64,000 nt of DNA, from positions 124,001 to 188,000 of the forward strand of contig QYAI01000062.1 in NCBI GenBank assembly GCA_003988855.1, written 5' to 3'. The notes beneath the pieces were generated by a model, which did not search any database, had not been told where the DNA came from, and saw only the letters and a list, made by a program, of their open reading frames with translations. Positions 31,975 through 43,369 of this stretch are shown piece after piece; the stretch's first letter is position 1, and each line of letters begins with the position of its first letter. Both the position numbers and the translations under genes were made by a program. Source of the stretch: Arachnopeziza araneosa (Eukaryota > Ascomycota > Leotiomycetes > Helotiales > Arachnopezizaceae).

Positions 31975-34900
31975 ATGAGGGACGCCGGTTCCATCACGAC
32001 AGGCGACCCACTGACGGGGAACCCTCATTCCAAGAGTCCCTTCGAGACGGCAGTCAGCGATTTTTTGAGCGAGAAGCGGAAGAACGATGACACCAATCCC
32101 TTCATCAGCGCATTGCTCAAGACTCAACATGAAAATCTTGTTGGCAGTGGAGATGCGCTTCAGAGCAGGCGATCAGCGACCGAACTAAGACAGTTCATGG
32201 AGCAGCTAGAGTCTAAGAAGAGTAGCAAGTCAGGATACAAGCTGCTCAATCGCCTCAGCCCATTTCTGGAAAACTTCGAAAGCTTGATGCGACAATGCGA
32301 GGTATTGCTTCAAGCGAGTCCCTTCGGCGTCAGTGTGCCTTTCACGGGCGTCAAAATTGCGCTCCAACTTGCTGTGAACGTAAACCAGTATCTTGTGATT
32401 GTAGTTGATGCCATCTATCAAGTTGGAGAAATCTTGGATATCTACGGGAAATTTTCCGTGGCCTTCAATTTGGTCCCAGATATGGAGCAGCGGCTTGTCA
32501 GGTCGTACCAAAAAATCATCAATTTCTGGTACACGGTCGCCGGAATCCTGTCCTCTCCCAAATTGAAAGGGTTGGTCTTCGGCAGTATAGTCAAGCCATT
32601 AAAGAAAGACCTCAAGGATGCTTTGGACGATCTGATGCGCGATATGAACATCATCTTGGGTAATGCGCAGAGTCAAGAAATTTTACAAGCCTATCTGGAT
32701 CGGGCGAATAACTCCAAAAAAGACGACCAAGTGCAACGAAGGAACATAACCGAATGGATTAGAAACAATGAGAATATAAAAATCGGCAATGACCTTGAGG
32801 ATCAGCGGGACCGTCGGCAGGAGGGTACTTGTACCTGGATTCTTGAGGACCCGCAATTCCTTGAATGGAAATGTGCAAAAGACAACACTGTTCTGTGGTA
32901 CAATGCACCACCAGCCTCTGGAAAGAGTGTGATGGCTTCAGCTATCATTGACCATCTCGAGGGCATGGACGAAAAAGTTGTCTACTTTTTCTACTCTCAC
33001 AGCGCAGCATTTCGCGGACATGGGATCCACGGCCTGCGTGCTTTGGCTCTGCAATTATTTGCGCTGATTGATCCGATACCCGATACTGTAGTTCACATCT
33101 ACGAGAGTGAGACAAGGCTTGGTAGCAACCTAAGCCGATATAGTGTCTGCTGCAAGATATTGCATGAGCTCATGACTCGTTGTGACAGCGTTCACATCGT
33201 CGTTGATGGACTTGATGAAAGCTTAGACGACAAGGATTTGTTGAGAGCTTTAAAGGGTCTTATACAACAGAGCACTTGGGGTTCGGTTAAGTGGCTATTC
33301 ACAAGTCGCGATAGCCCAGATATACGACAGACCATGGAAGACCTCCAGGCAGTAGAACTGTCACCAGAGCCAGATTTGATCATGCAGGATATCCAAACAT
33401 TCTACACGGCTCACTCTTCCTCCATCGAGTGCAAAAAATGCTTGGTCGAATATGCGGAATCTAGTGGAGCCGATTTCCTGCATGCGAAATATGTATGTGA
33501 CACAGTGCAGAGCCTGGCCAGCAACGAAGATCAGTGGGAAGCTTTAAATAAATTCCCCAAAGACTGCAATAGCTACTACGTTCGAACTCTGGAAAAGATC
33601 GCAACCCGACGTGAAGAGGAACAAGAGTATGCTAGACGAATCTTCTTGATCCTCGTCGCTGGAGCTCAGTCAATCTCGTTATATGAACTGATGGATGCAC
33701 TTTCTATCCGTGCTGAAGCCAAAGATTGGAGTAAGCATCATGTACCCAGAGAGGGGATTGTCGAAAATCTTTGCGGAACTCTTCTCAAGTTTGACCATCA
33801 CGGGCGGGGATCGAAAAGTAATCCGATGGTCAAGTTTTACCACAAAACGATATATGAATTCTTCTTCCAGAACCCTGACACGATTGAAACGCATGTCAAT
33901 CCATCTCTGAGAAGTTTTTTCACCACAAGCGAAGCTGCAAACAAGGAGCTAGGCCTGAACTGTCTGCGATATCTTCAATACAGCCGCTATCATAAATTCT
34001 GTGACGTGCAAACCATCCTATCAGAGACATCCAAAGATCATGCGTTCCTGCGGTATGCAGCGGCGTTCTGGTTCGAGCACCTCAATATGATATCACCCAG
34101 CTCAGAGGTTTTCACAGCCGTGAAAGAGTTCGTGAAGTCCAAGGCTTTTTGGACGTGTTTATGTGTGCAGAGCTACGAGATGCCGTACCTTTTTGGACGA
34201 TATACCGGAGTGGAGAGTGGATCATATAAAATGACCATTCGACGTTCCAGACTAAATGAATCTGATCTATTTGGATTACCACTTCTTGAGTGGATTGACG
34301 AGTACTCTCCAGAGTTGGATAAATCTTTTTGCTCCTTTGCCGAAGAGTGGCGTGAGGTGATGATGGCTTGTCCTGAAGGACTGCATCTCTGTTTGCCATT
34401 GAGGAAGAGTCCAGAGAGTTGTCATCTCGAACCTCTCATCAAGTCGAACCACGTGCAGGTTGCTCATTTTGTAGAAGCGTCTAAATTGGAGGCGCTCCCA
34501 AACGTATACCTGGTTGACGTATGCTTGATCGGCAAAAAGGTATGGGCGGACGTACTTTTCCGGAACGAAGTCGATTCTGATGGATTGACACGAAGATTGA
34601 ACATTTCACTGTTTTCAAACAAGCTGCCAGTTCAAAGCGACCATCAACTACCTCTGGGGAATGAACCCATGAGTTGGGCATTTAGCATGGCGCAAGACAA
34701 GGATATAGATGTTGTTGAGGCTTGGTCTGTCGAACCACAGCACTTGACCGTACGGCAGACTACTATCCATTGCAGCCGGATTTACGTGGCTCCTTCATCA
34801 TTCCACCAACATGTCACAGAGAACAAAAATAGCGAGTGGAAAATCTATAATACTTGCATCACGCCAAAATCCTCAAATCGTTCGACGATTCGAACATTCC

Positions 34901-36169
34901 ACATGATTTTTATGACTAAATCAAAGGTTGCTGAGCCGAAAATTGATTTTGATGAAGAACAAGACCTCCATGATTCACCCGCGGAATATTCCGACGATGA
35001 ATCTACATTAGATTCGTCAAGCAATAGCACGAGTGATGACATGTCATGCAGTTCATCGGACAGTGATCCATCAGAGTCGGGAGACATTGATGATCAGAAG
35101 CAGATAAAAGTTCCCAACTGTTTCGTCTTGATTCCTCGAAAAGGAGGTCCCTTTTGGACTACTCCTTGGAAGAGTCCATTATTAACATGGTCAAAAGTCG
35201 TCGGAACAATGCATCCAAGCCTGCCCCTATTCGTTTTTACTCACACTCCGCAGGAGCTTGAAATGGTTGACTTCAAAATGAGAAAGCAAGAGAAAAAGCA
35301 TTTGCCGGAAGCGATCGAAGCCTGCAGCTCTCCGTCTGCCAGTCTGCGAGGTACGTCACACATTCCTGTAACATATGACGAATACTTACCACGGAACAGA
35401 ACTCCGCTTTTCTCCTTGTGGAAAGTACCTGCATCTTCTCTCTATCTCTTATGAAAATGAAGGACCTATTACAAGGTGCACCCTAGCACTCATTACCTTC
35501 AACTTTGATCACAATGCTACAGAGGATAGCTTGCTCATCCAAAAGCACCAAACTCGTCAGTGTACTTACACATTCGGAGACATTCTCGCAGACATGCTCG
35601 TGCCTTTATGTCTCACATACTGGAGCGATGATTTTGTGCTTGTTGCCTTGCCGCCACTGACGTGCGACCCCAAAATTCTAAAGATGCCCTTGATTAGCGC
35701 TTCTGCTGGGACTGGCGCGACTAGCATCCTGACCCTCCGAGAACCCATCTACTTCCCTTCAACTACTCTGCAGCGAGATGCATATCTGCTTCATAGATCA
35801 GGCGCAGATAAAGAGGAAAGCTACATCTACCTAGTTCTCGGAGCGCAAAACCCGGACATGAGCTGCTCGAGTTCCTCCCAAGGGTCGCTCAACAAGGAGA
35901 GCGAGGGAACTCCAGCGAGTCAGCATAGCCCCGACGACAAAAAATCCAGGGAGATGAATCCACCGGTCGCCCTCAGGTGGAGGATCACACAGGGAGAGGG
36001 GTGGGGCATATGGGACGATGCAACAGACAGCAAATCATCGGATCTCAAGAGAGGCCTGCCCGTGTGGAAAATGTTAAGGGGGACTTTTGTGGATAGCGAG
36101 AAGTCCTTTAGTGTTCCTACTCGTAGTGGAACCAATTGGAGAAGGAAGGGATATTTGAGCTGTGGTTAG
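31975..36169 (+). CDS. STAND/NLR-like protein: DUF7708 - NACHT - C-terminal region
   Basis: Two exons, 31975-35350 and 35400-36169 (1381 aa), joined across a 49-nt GTACGT...CAG intron. Residues about 85-230 resemble the helical DUF7708 domain found in front of fungal NACHT modules. The NTPase follows: Walker A 'APPASGKS' at 311-318, Walker B 'VHIVVDGLDE' at about 406-415, and a 'WLFTSRD' sensor-like block near 435. The C-terminal half has no WD40, TPR or ankyrin array. It has a Ser/Asp-rich acidic stretch (about residues 1000-1040) and one WD-like strand, 'LRFSPCGKYLHLLSI', at the exon junction. Fungal NLR-like proteins sense non-self or altered-self and can trigger cell death. Whether this one does, and what it senses, is unknown. 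No stops or frameshifts were found. Confidence 0.88.
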
Positions 36170-36882
36170 GGATATCAAGACCCAAGGTGACGACAGAAGG
36201 CGGATGCCATTTCGGAACGAAACGGCGACTCGTTCTTGACGCTGACCTACTATTCATTCTAATCCTGACGGCCTCCACAACCTGCTTGCAGAAGGACTAC
36301 AATTGGGACTTGTTAGACTATGTAGCGATGAAGTTCTCATACTCCGGACGCCAAGGTTCCATCTTCGGTTACAACAACGGATCGTCTCAACTTAGGACTG
36401 AGCTCTGGAACGGGGTAGACTGTGCAAACCATGACAATCAGGGATCTACTCATGACTTGAAGCTGTCTATCCATAGTTGTTATGGCTCGCCATATGTTGG
36501 TGGGGGGTTGATTATTGAGATAGCAGCTTTAGAAATGGCTATGAGGGTTCGCCTAAATTGAGCAACTTTGAGCTTTAAAGGGTTTTAAAGGAGAAGAAGG
36601 AAGTTGGAGAAAATCCAGGGATAGGGAGTCGGAAAGTGCAAAGAACAAAAACTTTGAGGTGTTTTTCAGATACTAGGGTACGAAGCAGTTAGTGTTAATG
36701 CAGCCTTAAGCCTCTAATTGTTGACTTTAGCTAGTGCTCCAAAACTTCAAGATTTATCCGCTTGTTATGAATCCTCTGCTAAGCCTATCCCGTATTTATT
36801 ACATTTACTCACCCATCCTCCTCAGCTTCTCCGGTTTCGCCGCTACAAATGGCCTTGCTATGAGTCCAAACACAGTGATAAA
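36170..36882. other. Convergent spacer
   Basis: 713 bp between the NLR stop and the cupin stop. The frame 36136-36561 overlaps the NLR end and has no recognisable content, so I do not support it. Confidence 0.5.
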
Positions 36883-37771
36883 CTAAATAACTACCTCATC
36901 AGCCTCTTCACGTCTCCAGCAACCACATCCCACCCACGCCCACAGTGAAGCAAGCAAGAGCACAACAAAACTCACCAACCAATCCAGCGTCTTCCAACCC
37001 CCGGGCAGACTCGGATACATGTCACCGTCATACGCACAGCGCAGCATCAGCAGCAGGCCGGGCAAGCGGCCATTCTGCAGCATGTCCTGGAAGAAGCGGG
37101 CCTTGGAATCGTCGGCGGGGAGGGTCCGCTCCGTCACCCGCAGCGGCTTGCCCTTGACTGTTTTCGCCGGGTCAGCTATCGATGTTTCACGGGTGGAGCG
37201 CGTGGAAGACGCACTGATCTTGAACCCGTGCACGATCCCCCGAGGGATCAGAAGTGGCGGGTCGCCCGCCGATCTGGTGAGCTCCGCTCCGTCCAGGTGG
37301 AAGAGGATGCTCCCCTCGAGGACCTCCATGATCTCATCGTAGTCCTGCTCACTGATCAGTCCAACTTTCTCCTTACATGAAGTTGAGCCCGGTCCTGATG
37401 CGGAACTACTGAGTCCACAGGGTGAAGGAATGTTGACGAGGGCTGAAGCGTACCCTGTGCCAATGGTTCAGAGTATTCAAGATCTCGCTGTCTTCCTTGC
37501 CGTCGTAGCTAACCTCCAGCCAGATGTGCTCGGGCGAGTCCTTGGGTTTGCTCTGTGCTGTTTTAGCCCGTTATTCACGGCGTGGTGCTCAAGTACATCA
37601 CCATACGTGGTCGATGAACGTCCGCACGAGATTCCCCTGTTTTCCCCTTAGCACTCCGCTTTTCCAGCACACATCTCAAAGGCAGGGAAATGAATTTCAG
37701 AGCGGGCATCACGGCCTTACCCGTCCCATCTGCAGCGGCGCGAGCTCCTCGATCCCTGTCTGAGTTGACAT
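36883..37771 (-). CDS. Cupin-domain protein with C-terminal membrane anchor
   Basis: Three exons: complement of 36883-37344, 37454-37552 and 37721-37771 (203 aa). Introns of 109 and 168 nt are both GT-AG. The start 'MSTQTGIEEL' is in exon 1. The cupin barrel shows motif 1 as 'NHWHR' then 'DYDEIMEVLEG' (the exon 2/3 junction lies inside it), and motif 2 as 'PRGIVHGF'. The metal-binding residues His, His, Glu and the later His are present. After residue 160 comes one strong hydrophobic segment ('WLVSFVVLLLASLWAWVG') and a short tail, so the protein is probably tail-anchored. Small membrane-tethered cupins occur in fungal secondary-metabolite clusters. The reaction here is unknown. Confidence 0.82.
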
Positions 37772-38818
37772 GATGACCTGGGGCTCAAAGAACTCTGGAT
37801 TGATTAATACGAAATGGAGTAACGGGGTAATTTGAGCTCAGGGAGCTGACTTTTTATAGATGCCAAGGCGGTCCCTCTTCACGTAATTCATGGCGCAGCA
37901 CACTATTCCGTCGAGGAACGCGAGGGATGCGTGTCTGATCGGGACTAGCTCGCGTCGGGCGCAACTAATTACCATATCAGAGTTCTGTGCCGCTCTTAGC
38001 TCTAGAGGTAGAATGATTCCTGCTCTGGACTCTGTTTTTTGGTTTATTGTGCTATATTACTTGACTGCAATGTAGAACTGTCAGCTGAAGTATATATAGG
38101 CTGGTAATAACTTCTCTTACTTTTACTTGTCGTTATACTTGGACGAAAATAATTTCATAGCTGAGGTGGAGATCCCAAATCGGCTCTGGCAGGAGTCCAG
38201 AAAGGGCCAGAAAGGAGCGCAAGATCGGGGTGCCTTGGCAGCCTCGGCTAGGATAGGGCGTCAAAATGGACCCCGAACTTATGCTATCTCAAGGCATGCT
38301 TAGGATGCTTAAGCGGGCTTAGGCTCTGCTTAGGCTCTGCTCAGGTTCTGCTCAGACATGCTCAGGCACCGCACTGCTCACCCTCGACCCAGGTTAAAGC
38401 AGCAGCTAGCCACATCCGGGTATAAACCGGATTTGGAGAAGGAGAAAAGCTATCCTCAGTGATGATAAGCTTGACGTTGACATACCCCACTTGTTCGTTG
38501 AAGTAATTTCTCCTCGGTCTCCAATCATGACGTGGTTTCTCCAGCGATGTTTACTTGATAGGGTGTCAGAGATCGGAATCGATTGATTGATATGTACGTG
38601 GAAGAGTAGACTAATATACATGGTAGTAGGACAGAGCAATCAAAAATTCGAAGCAAGGGATGAATTCAATAATACTGTTGATCTAGCGCTCGTTGCCTTT
38701 TCAAAGCACGGCTTGGTGTTTTGTCAAAATTATATATTCCTAGCTTGATTAAACTATGCAAGACTACTCTCCTCCCAATTACTCTTCAAACTTTCAATTC
38801 CACCACGCTTACCTCCTC
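37772..38818. other. Intergenic with short GCTTAGGCTCT-type repeats
   Basis: About 1 kb with no supported gene. Between about 38295 and 38370 there is an imperfect run of 'TGCTTAGGCTC / TGCTCAGGTTC' units. Their C/T alternation looks like mutational decay of a tandem repeat. Confidence 0.5.
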
Positions 38819-40936
38819 TCAACTGCCGCCAGAAGCAAGCGCGAGGTAGGGGTCCAGGAATGCACACCGTGTGTCCAAACTGATGGACGGTACCGTGTGT
38901 ATCATCCTCTTCCCAGCGCTAATAACAGCCACAGATGGGTTCTGCGGCCAAGGCGGGCCGGCCCAGGGATGTTTAGCGTGATCGGCCCATATCTTCTGCA
39001 TGAGCTTGCTGAGCTTCCTCTCAAAGTGAGTCGCATTCGGCGGCAGGTTCCCGAATATGAGAAAGTCTTTTGTGAGTTTTTTCGTTAGCGAGAGATGTTT
39101 AAAGGGGTAGGGGCGAGAGAAATGGAAGGGTTTGAGAGTTTGGCTCGGGAAGAAAAGTCTTACTTTCAGAACCGTGATACACTTCTGACCCGGGAAAGGG
39201 CTGCAGATCCGCAAAGGTGGCGTTGTACAGATAGCGCCAGGTCGGGATGCCTCCTGTTATCGAGTCATTGGCAAAAATTGCCATCGAGCATTGGTAGGTG
39301 ACGTCGGTATAGATGGCCGATACTTGTTGGTTGTCGGTAGTGATGGGCCAACCGTTGGCACTCGTGCCAAAGGCATATGATTGCTCTATCAAGTCGATCG
39401 CAACGGGGTGATTACCAACCGTTGCGTACAACCACGCGGTCGTGCTGTCCTGGCCGTATTCTGTCAAGGAGAATTATGTGAGATGAAGAAGATTGAGATA
39501 ATATAATGACGAAAGTTCAATAACGCATTGAAATTCCTACTTGCTTGGAGAAGAAGAAGGACTACCAAACTAATGAAGTGCTCTCTTACCATAGACACCA
39601 CCGTCTTGAGCCGTAGTCCCTACCAAGACAGGCACACGAGCAACGTTGCCTGCCTTGCGGGCGGTTTCGGGATCAAGCAGCTCGGTGATGTTGTCCTTGA
39701 CTGGAGTGAAGTTTAGGGCCAAAATTTCGAGAATGGATATGATGGTGGTTGCATTTACGGCTCTCACGCACGCGAGCACATCAGGCTTGGTTGAGCAATT
39801 AAGCTGTTTAGCCAACGAGTCCCACGCACCAGTTGCATTGGTGGGGTGGCTGAAAATCCCAGCCTGTCCACTTTGCAGAATGGCAGCCCTGAATGGTGGA
39901 TCAATTGGAGTTGTAGTGATGAGATTATCGACGCTAGTTAGACTCGTAAGTAGGACGTACATCTTGTGGGGACGACTCAGAGAGGAAGAATCTGCCTTCT
40001 ACTTACCAGCTTGCTCCGGAAGCCCATCCCCAGATTGTGACAGCTGCAGGGTCCCCTCCAAAGGCGTGGATATTGCGTTGGACCCATTGCAGAGCGAGTC
40101 TCTGGTCATAAAAACTTATGGTGATAGCAAAAGTCAACGTTGATATTTCAGCTGTACATCAGCACAGAATTTTCACTTACCCTACATTTTGTTGGTCAAA
40201 GGGGATTTGAGGAGAGTTCGAGAAACCAAACACGTTGAGTCGGTAGTTGGGAGCAACTATAATGACATCTTCGTTAGCGGCCAAATTAGTGCCGTCGTAT
40301 CGGGGAATCGAATTGGATCCATAGATGAATGAACCACCTGAAAGGAAGAGGATGAGTCAGCAGGGAAAGTGAAGCAGGACTAGAGATAATCTCTTAGGTC
40401 TATTTTACCATAGAGGAAGAAAAAAACCGGCTTCTTCTTGGTCCCGGTGGCTGGAGCATACACGTTCAAGTACAAACAGTCTTCGCTCTCTCCGGCCGGA
40501 GGAGGTGGCGTGTCGTAGGTCTCGATGAGGATATTGCGCTCAGTGGCTGGATCTATAGGTTGTTATTATAGGGTGATTGGAGGAATTTGCCACCAAGATC
40601 GCACAATTGCTAAGTGGCGATTAGTCACCAGGAACGGTTCAGCTCGAAATTTAGGTCTTACAATTGTTGATGGCAAGCTGGGGCCTGCTCGGTCGTCTCC
40701 AATGGGGAATTCCATTGCGGCGGAGGCTCAGGCATGCCAAAGCGGAGAGGCTTGGCAGCGAAAGGGACGCCGAGAAACTGATTGACCGTGACTTTGGAAT
40801 TGTGAGCAGTAGCGGTCTTTCCGACAATGACTCCCGCGTCCAGAGTCGCTGAAGGAGCAGCAGGAACATGATGGGGAGAAGCAGATGGTAGCAGGACAAG
40901 ACCTGCCACAAGCAGGATCATATTCTTGGCGAACAT
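38819..40936 (-). pseudogene. Type-B carboxylesterase-like gene with frameshift and altered nucleophile elbow
   Basis: Seven exons fit: complement of 38819-39066, 39164-39460, 39590-39933, 40007-40114, 40181-40337, 40409-40552 and 40662-40936, with GT-AG introns. Exons 2-7 are in one frame, but their sum with exon 1 is 1573 nt, one base too many (or two too few). So the exon 1/2 junction is out of frame and no alternative splice site repairs it. Exon 1 encodes a signal peptide ('MILLVAGLVLLPSASP') and the cholinesterase-like start. The nucleophile elbow reads 'GWASGAS' where the family has GxSAGA, so Ser and Ala are swapped. The acid position is Asp in 'AQDGG'; the His is kept in 'EVYHGSE'. 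The protein would be secreted if made. Most likely a recent pseudogene; a one-base sequence error at the junction is the alternative. Confidence 0.65.
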
Positions 40937-40972
40937 TGATGTGCAGTGTATCCACGGATGAGTGCTTGGCAG

Positions 40973-41018
40973 GGCATGGAATCGAGCGTCGGGAGGGCAT
41001 GGAATCGAGCGTCGGGAG
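40973..41018. repeat. Two perfect 23-bp tandem repeats
   Basis: The unit GGCATGGAATCGAGCGTCGG+GAG is repeated exactly at 40973-40995 and 40996-41018, just upstream of the carboxylesterase start. This is recent slippage or duplication. Confidence 0.9.
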
Positions 41019-41069
41019 GGACGGGGCGCCATTAAGAGGGTGGGGCGGTTGGGTGGAAGACTGGGCCCT

Positions 41070-41132
41070 GAACTGGGAAGACGGCACCGTGAACCAGGAA
41101 GACGGGATCGTGAACCAAGAAGACGGGACAAG
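41070..41132. repeat. Three 21-bp tandem repeats
   Basis: Units at 41070-41090, 41091-41111 and 41112-41132 share 'GAAC..GGAAGACGG', with a few differences each. Together with the 23-bp pair this makes a small minisatellite cluster in the carboxylesterase promoter. The remainder of 40937-41557 shows no gene. Confidence 0.85.
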
Positions 41133-41557
41133 TTGCAAATAGCTGCAGGCGAAGGCTGGAATATCACACCAATCCTCGTGGCCAACGTGAGCCTGTGGGG
41201 CTTCCTGCTCAACTGATTCGCGAATAAGACTGCATACACATTACTCGAACAGCAACTCATCACAGGCTGCTCTCCCAAACTACCACTACTTGCAGCGAGG
41301 AGCTTGCTTCAGGCCATCCATTCTCATTCCTGTTGAGCAGCTGATTGGCCCTTGTTTACGAAGTGAGTCTGAGAATCCCAATTCTCCTCACACGACGAAA
41401 AGGTTTCTGATGTCTTATTATCAGGGTAGGTGACTCTGCTGTCCCCGGACGAAAGAGTCTTCAAGACTAGCATTAGATCAGAGACATGTTTCGAGGCCAC
41501 CTGATGGAAATTGAACTCGTGGTTGACACGATTGCCAGAAGTACGACCTAGTAGCCG

Positions 41558-43135
41558 CTATGAAACTCCATCTTCCACTCGTAAATCTGTGAAATATTGT
41601 ACAGAGTTAGTCTCTGCATTGCATTGCCTTTCAAGTGTAAGCGAAACGCGTTTTGTTTTTGGGCCACCTCGTCGATGACCGAGTACAAGAGTCTTTGTTA
41701 ACACGAGTGGCGCAGTATCATAAGCAAAGAGGGCGCTGCTTTGATTGGCCCAATGATTGCGAACCTGACCCTTCGTCCATCCGCTCCCCTTCACCAGATC
41801 ACAAGTCCAATAGCCGGGTGAAACTGTTCTCCCATTCGGATTTACGAGTTGACAATATAACATAAAGGAGAATATACATCTGCCCATGACGGTTGAAAGT
41901 GCAAGCCAGCTATAAAGTTACTGGTAAGACCAAAGTCGGGATTTTCCAGATCAGCCGGCGTACGGATCCAGATTTCTCTTCTGCTTACAGCATTGGAGTC
42001 TTTAGCAGAAAGGCTCTTCAGGACACGAATGGTTTTAAAGTCTGAGATTGGCATATTTCATGCAGCAGAAGGTTTGCCCAAACTACACGGTCGATCCCGA
42101 ACGAAAGTATTTCCCTCTTATTTGGCGAATATACACTCCGCAGTTCATGAGTCTAACCATTGGAACTAGGACTTGGAGTAACATACTACGCGGGAAGTTG
42201 CAGTGGAGAACCGGTAAGATAAAGCAACCGGCTATCGTATCTGCCTTTAAAGGAATATAAAATTCGATCCCTCGATTCAAACTAGAGATCTTAATTTTTG
42301 GCAGTGATAATATTAGTGATGCGGGATACATTCTTGATGCTGTCTCGAACTCTCTTAGCGAAGGAGCAAGAATTCCCATAAAATTCTGACAAGTCTCTGG
42401 CAATGCCTTCCATGCAAATATGGACACATCCTCGGTAGTTTTGACTTCTTCCTGTAATCTGAGGAAAGCTTTACGTCCTTCCCCATACAGCATAGGCATA
42501 TTCACGTCAAAAATCCTTAACAAACAATACGCTATATCTTCCTCTCGAGTCGTAACTCGTTTGGCCGCCTATGACATACGGACGGCGATAGGAAAATCGG
42601 AGAGTTGCATCTGGCCGGTCAAGATTTCTTTCGTAATTCCAGATACTCGAGCAATCTCAGAACATAATGCGGACTTGGTCCCCCGAGCTTGCCACGTCTT
42701 ATCAGAGAAGATGACTCGTTCGGATGCGATAAGCTCCTGGAGGGTCCACCCCCGAGTAAACCATTTACAATCGGCGAATGTCTTGTCTCCGGGTTTTCAG
42801 TCATCCAAGGATGCGAAGTAGACGGCTGTTTCTTGGTACCACTTGAACACAGAGTTAATCGACTCGCTGAATTCTGCACTGCTTGATTTATCAATGCAGC
42901 AAGTATCAACCCATGCATATTTGAGACCGTGCTCCTCGAGGGCCAGTTGACATGTCATCTTGATCTTCTCAAAGCCACCTTTCCTCTCTGTTTCCATTCG
43001 CCGTGGGTTCGACCCCATCTCTTGAAAGGAAATCTCGTCTTCATCTCTTCCACATGTGTGAGAAAGAATCGCATAAGGCTCAACGGCTCCCGAGAAGTTG
43101 GTAAGCTGCAAGGTCGAGGTATTGATAAGTTTCAT
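41558..43135 (-). pseudogene. HET-domain gene with three in-frame stops
   Basis: The start at 43135 ('MKLINTSTLQL') and the HET blocks are well kept: 'YAILSHT', 'KYAWVDTCCIDK', 'ESINSVFKWY', 'WFTRGWTLQELIA', 'REEDIAYCLLRIFDVNMPMLYGEG'. The same frame contains TGA at 42799-42797, TAG at 42571-42569 (a Trp position in 'MSWAAKR') and TAG at 42085-42083. After that the frame degrades, with coding-like pieces down to about 41560. One base-pair phase is kept through all three stops, so the damage is point mutation, not indels. The family controls self/non-self recognition; this copy is non-functional. Confidence 0.8.
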
Positions 43136-43232
43136 AATGTAAGGTATCAGGCACGAGGTAGGGCAGTGTAATGGAGCTAGCTTTTGCGATTTCAAAAAGA
43201 ATACAGATTGGCGCAGTAGTTTTACCTTCAAG

Positions 43233-43275
43233 AGGAGGTTTTTTTTTTATTTGGCTTTTTTTTATTTGGCTTTTT
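43233..43275. repeat. T-rich tandem repeat
   Basis: Two to three units of 'TTTTTTTATTTGGC' lie between the HET relic and the methyltransferase stop. Simple slippage repeat. Confidence 0.7.
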
Positions 43276-43369
43276 GCTACTACTGAAATCAGCATCTGAG
43301 AAAATATAATCTTGGGTTTGACGTGCGAGTTCACGGTTTGATCCAGGAATTGTCATTTTGTGTCTCAAA

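Noticed and set aside
36136..36561. 141-codon frame after the NLR
   Set aside because: Overlaps the NLR C-terminus, shows no domain and lacks codon character of a gene.
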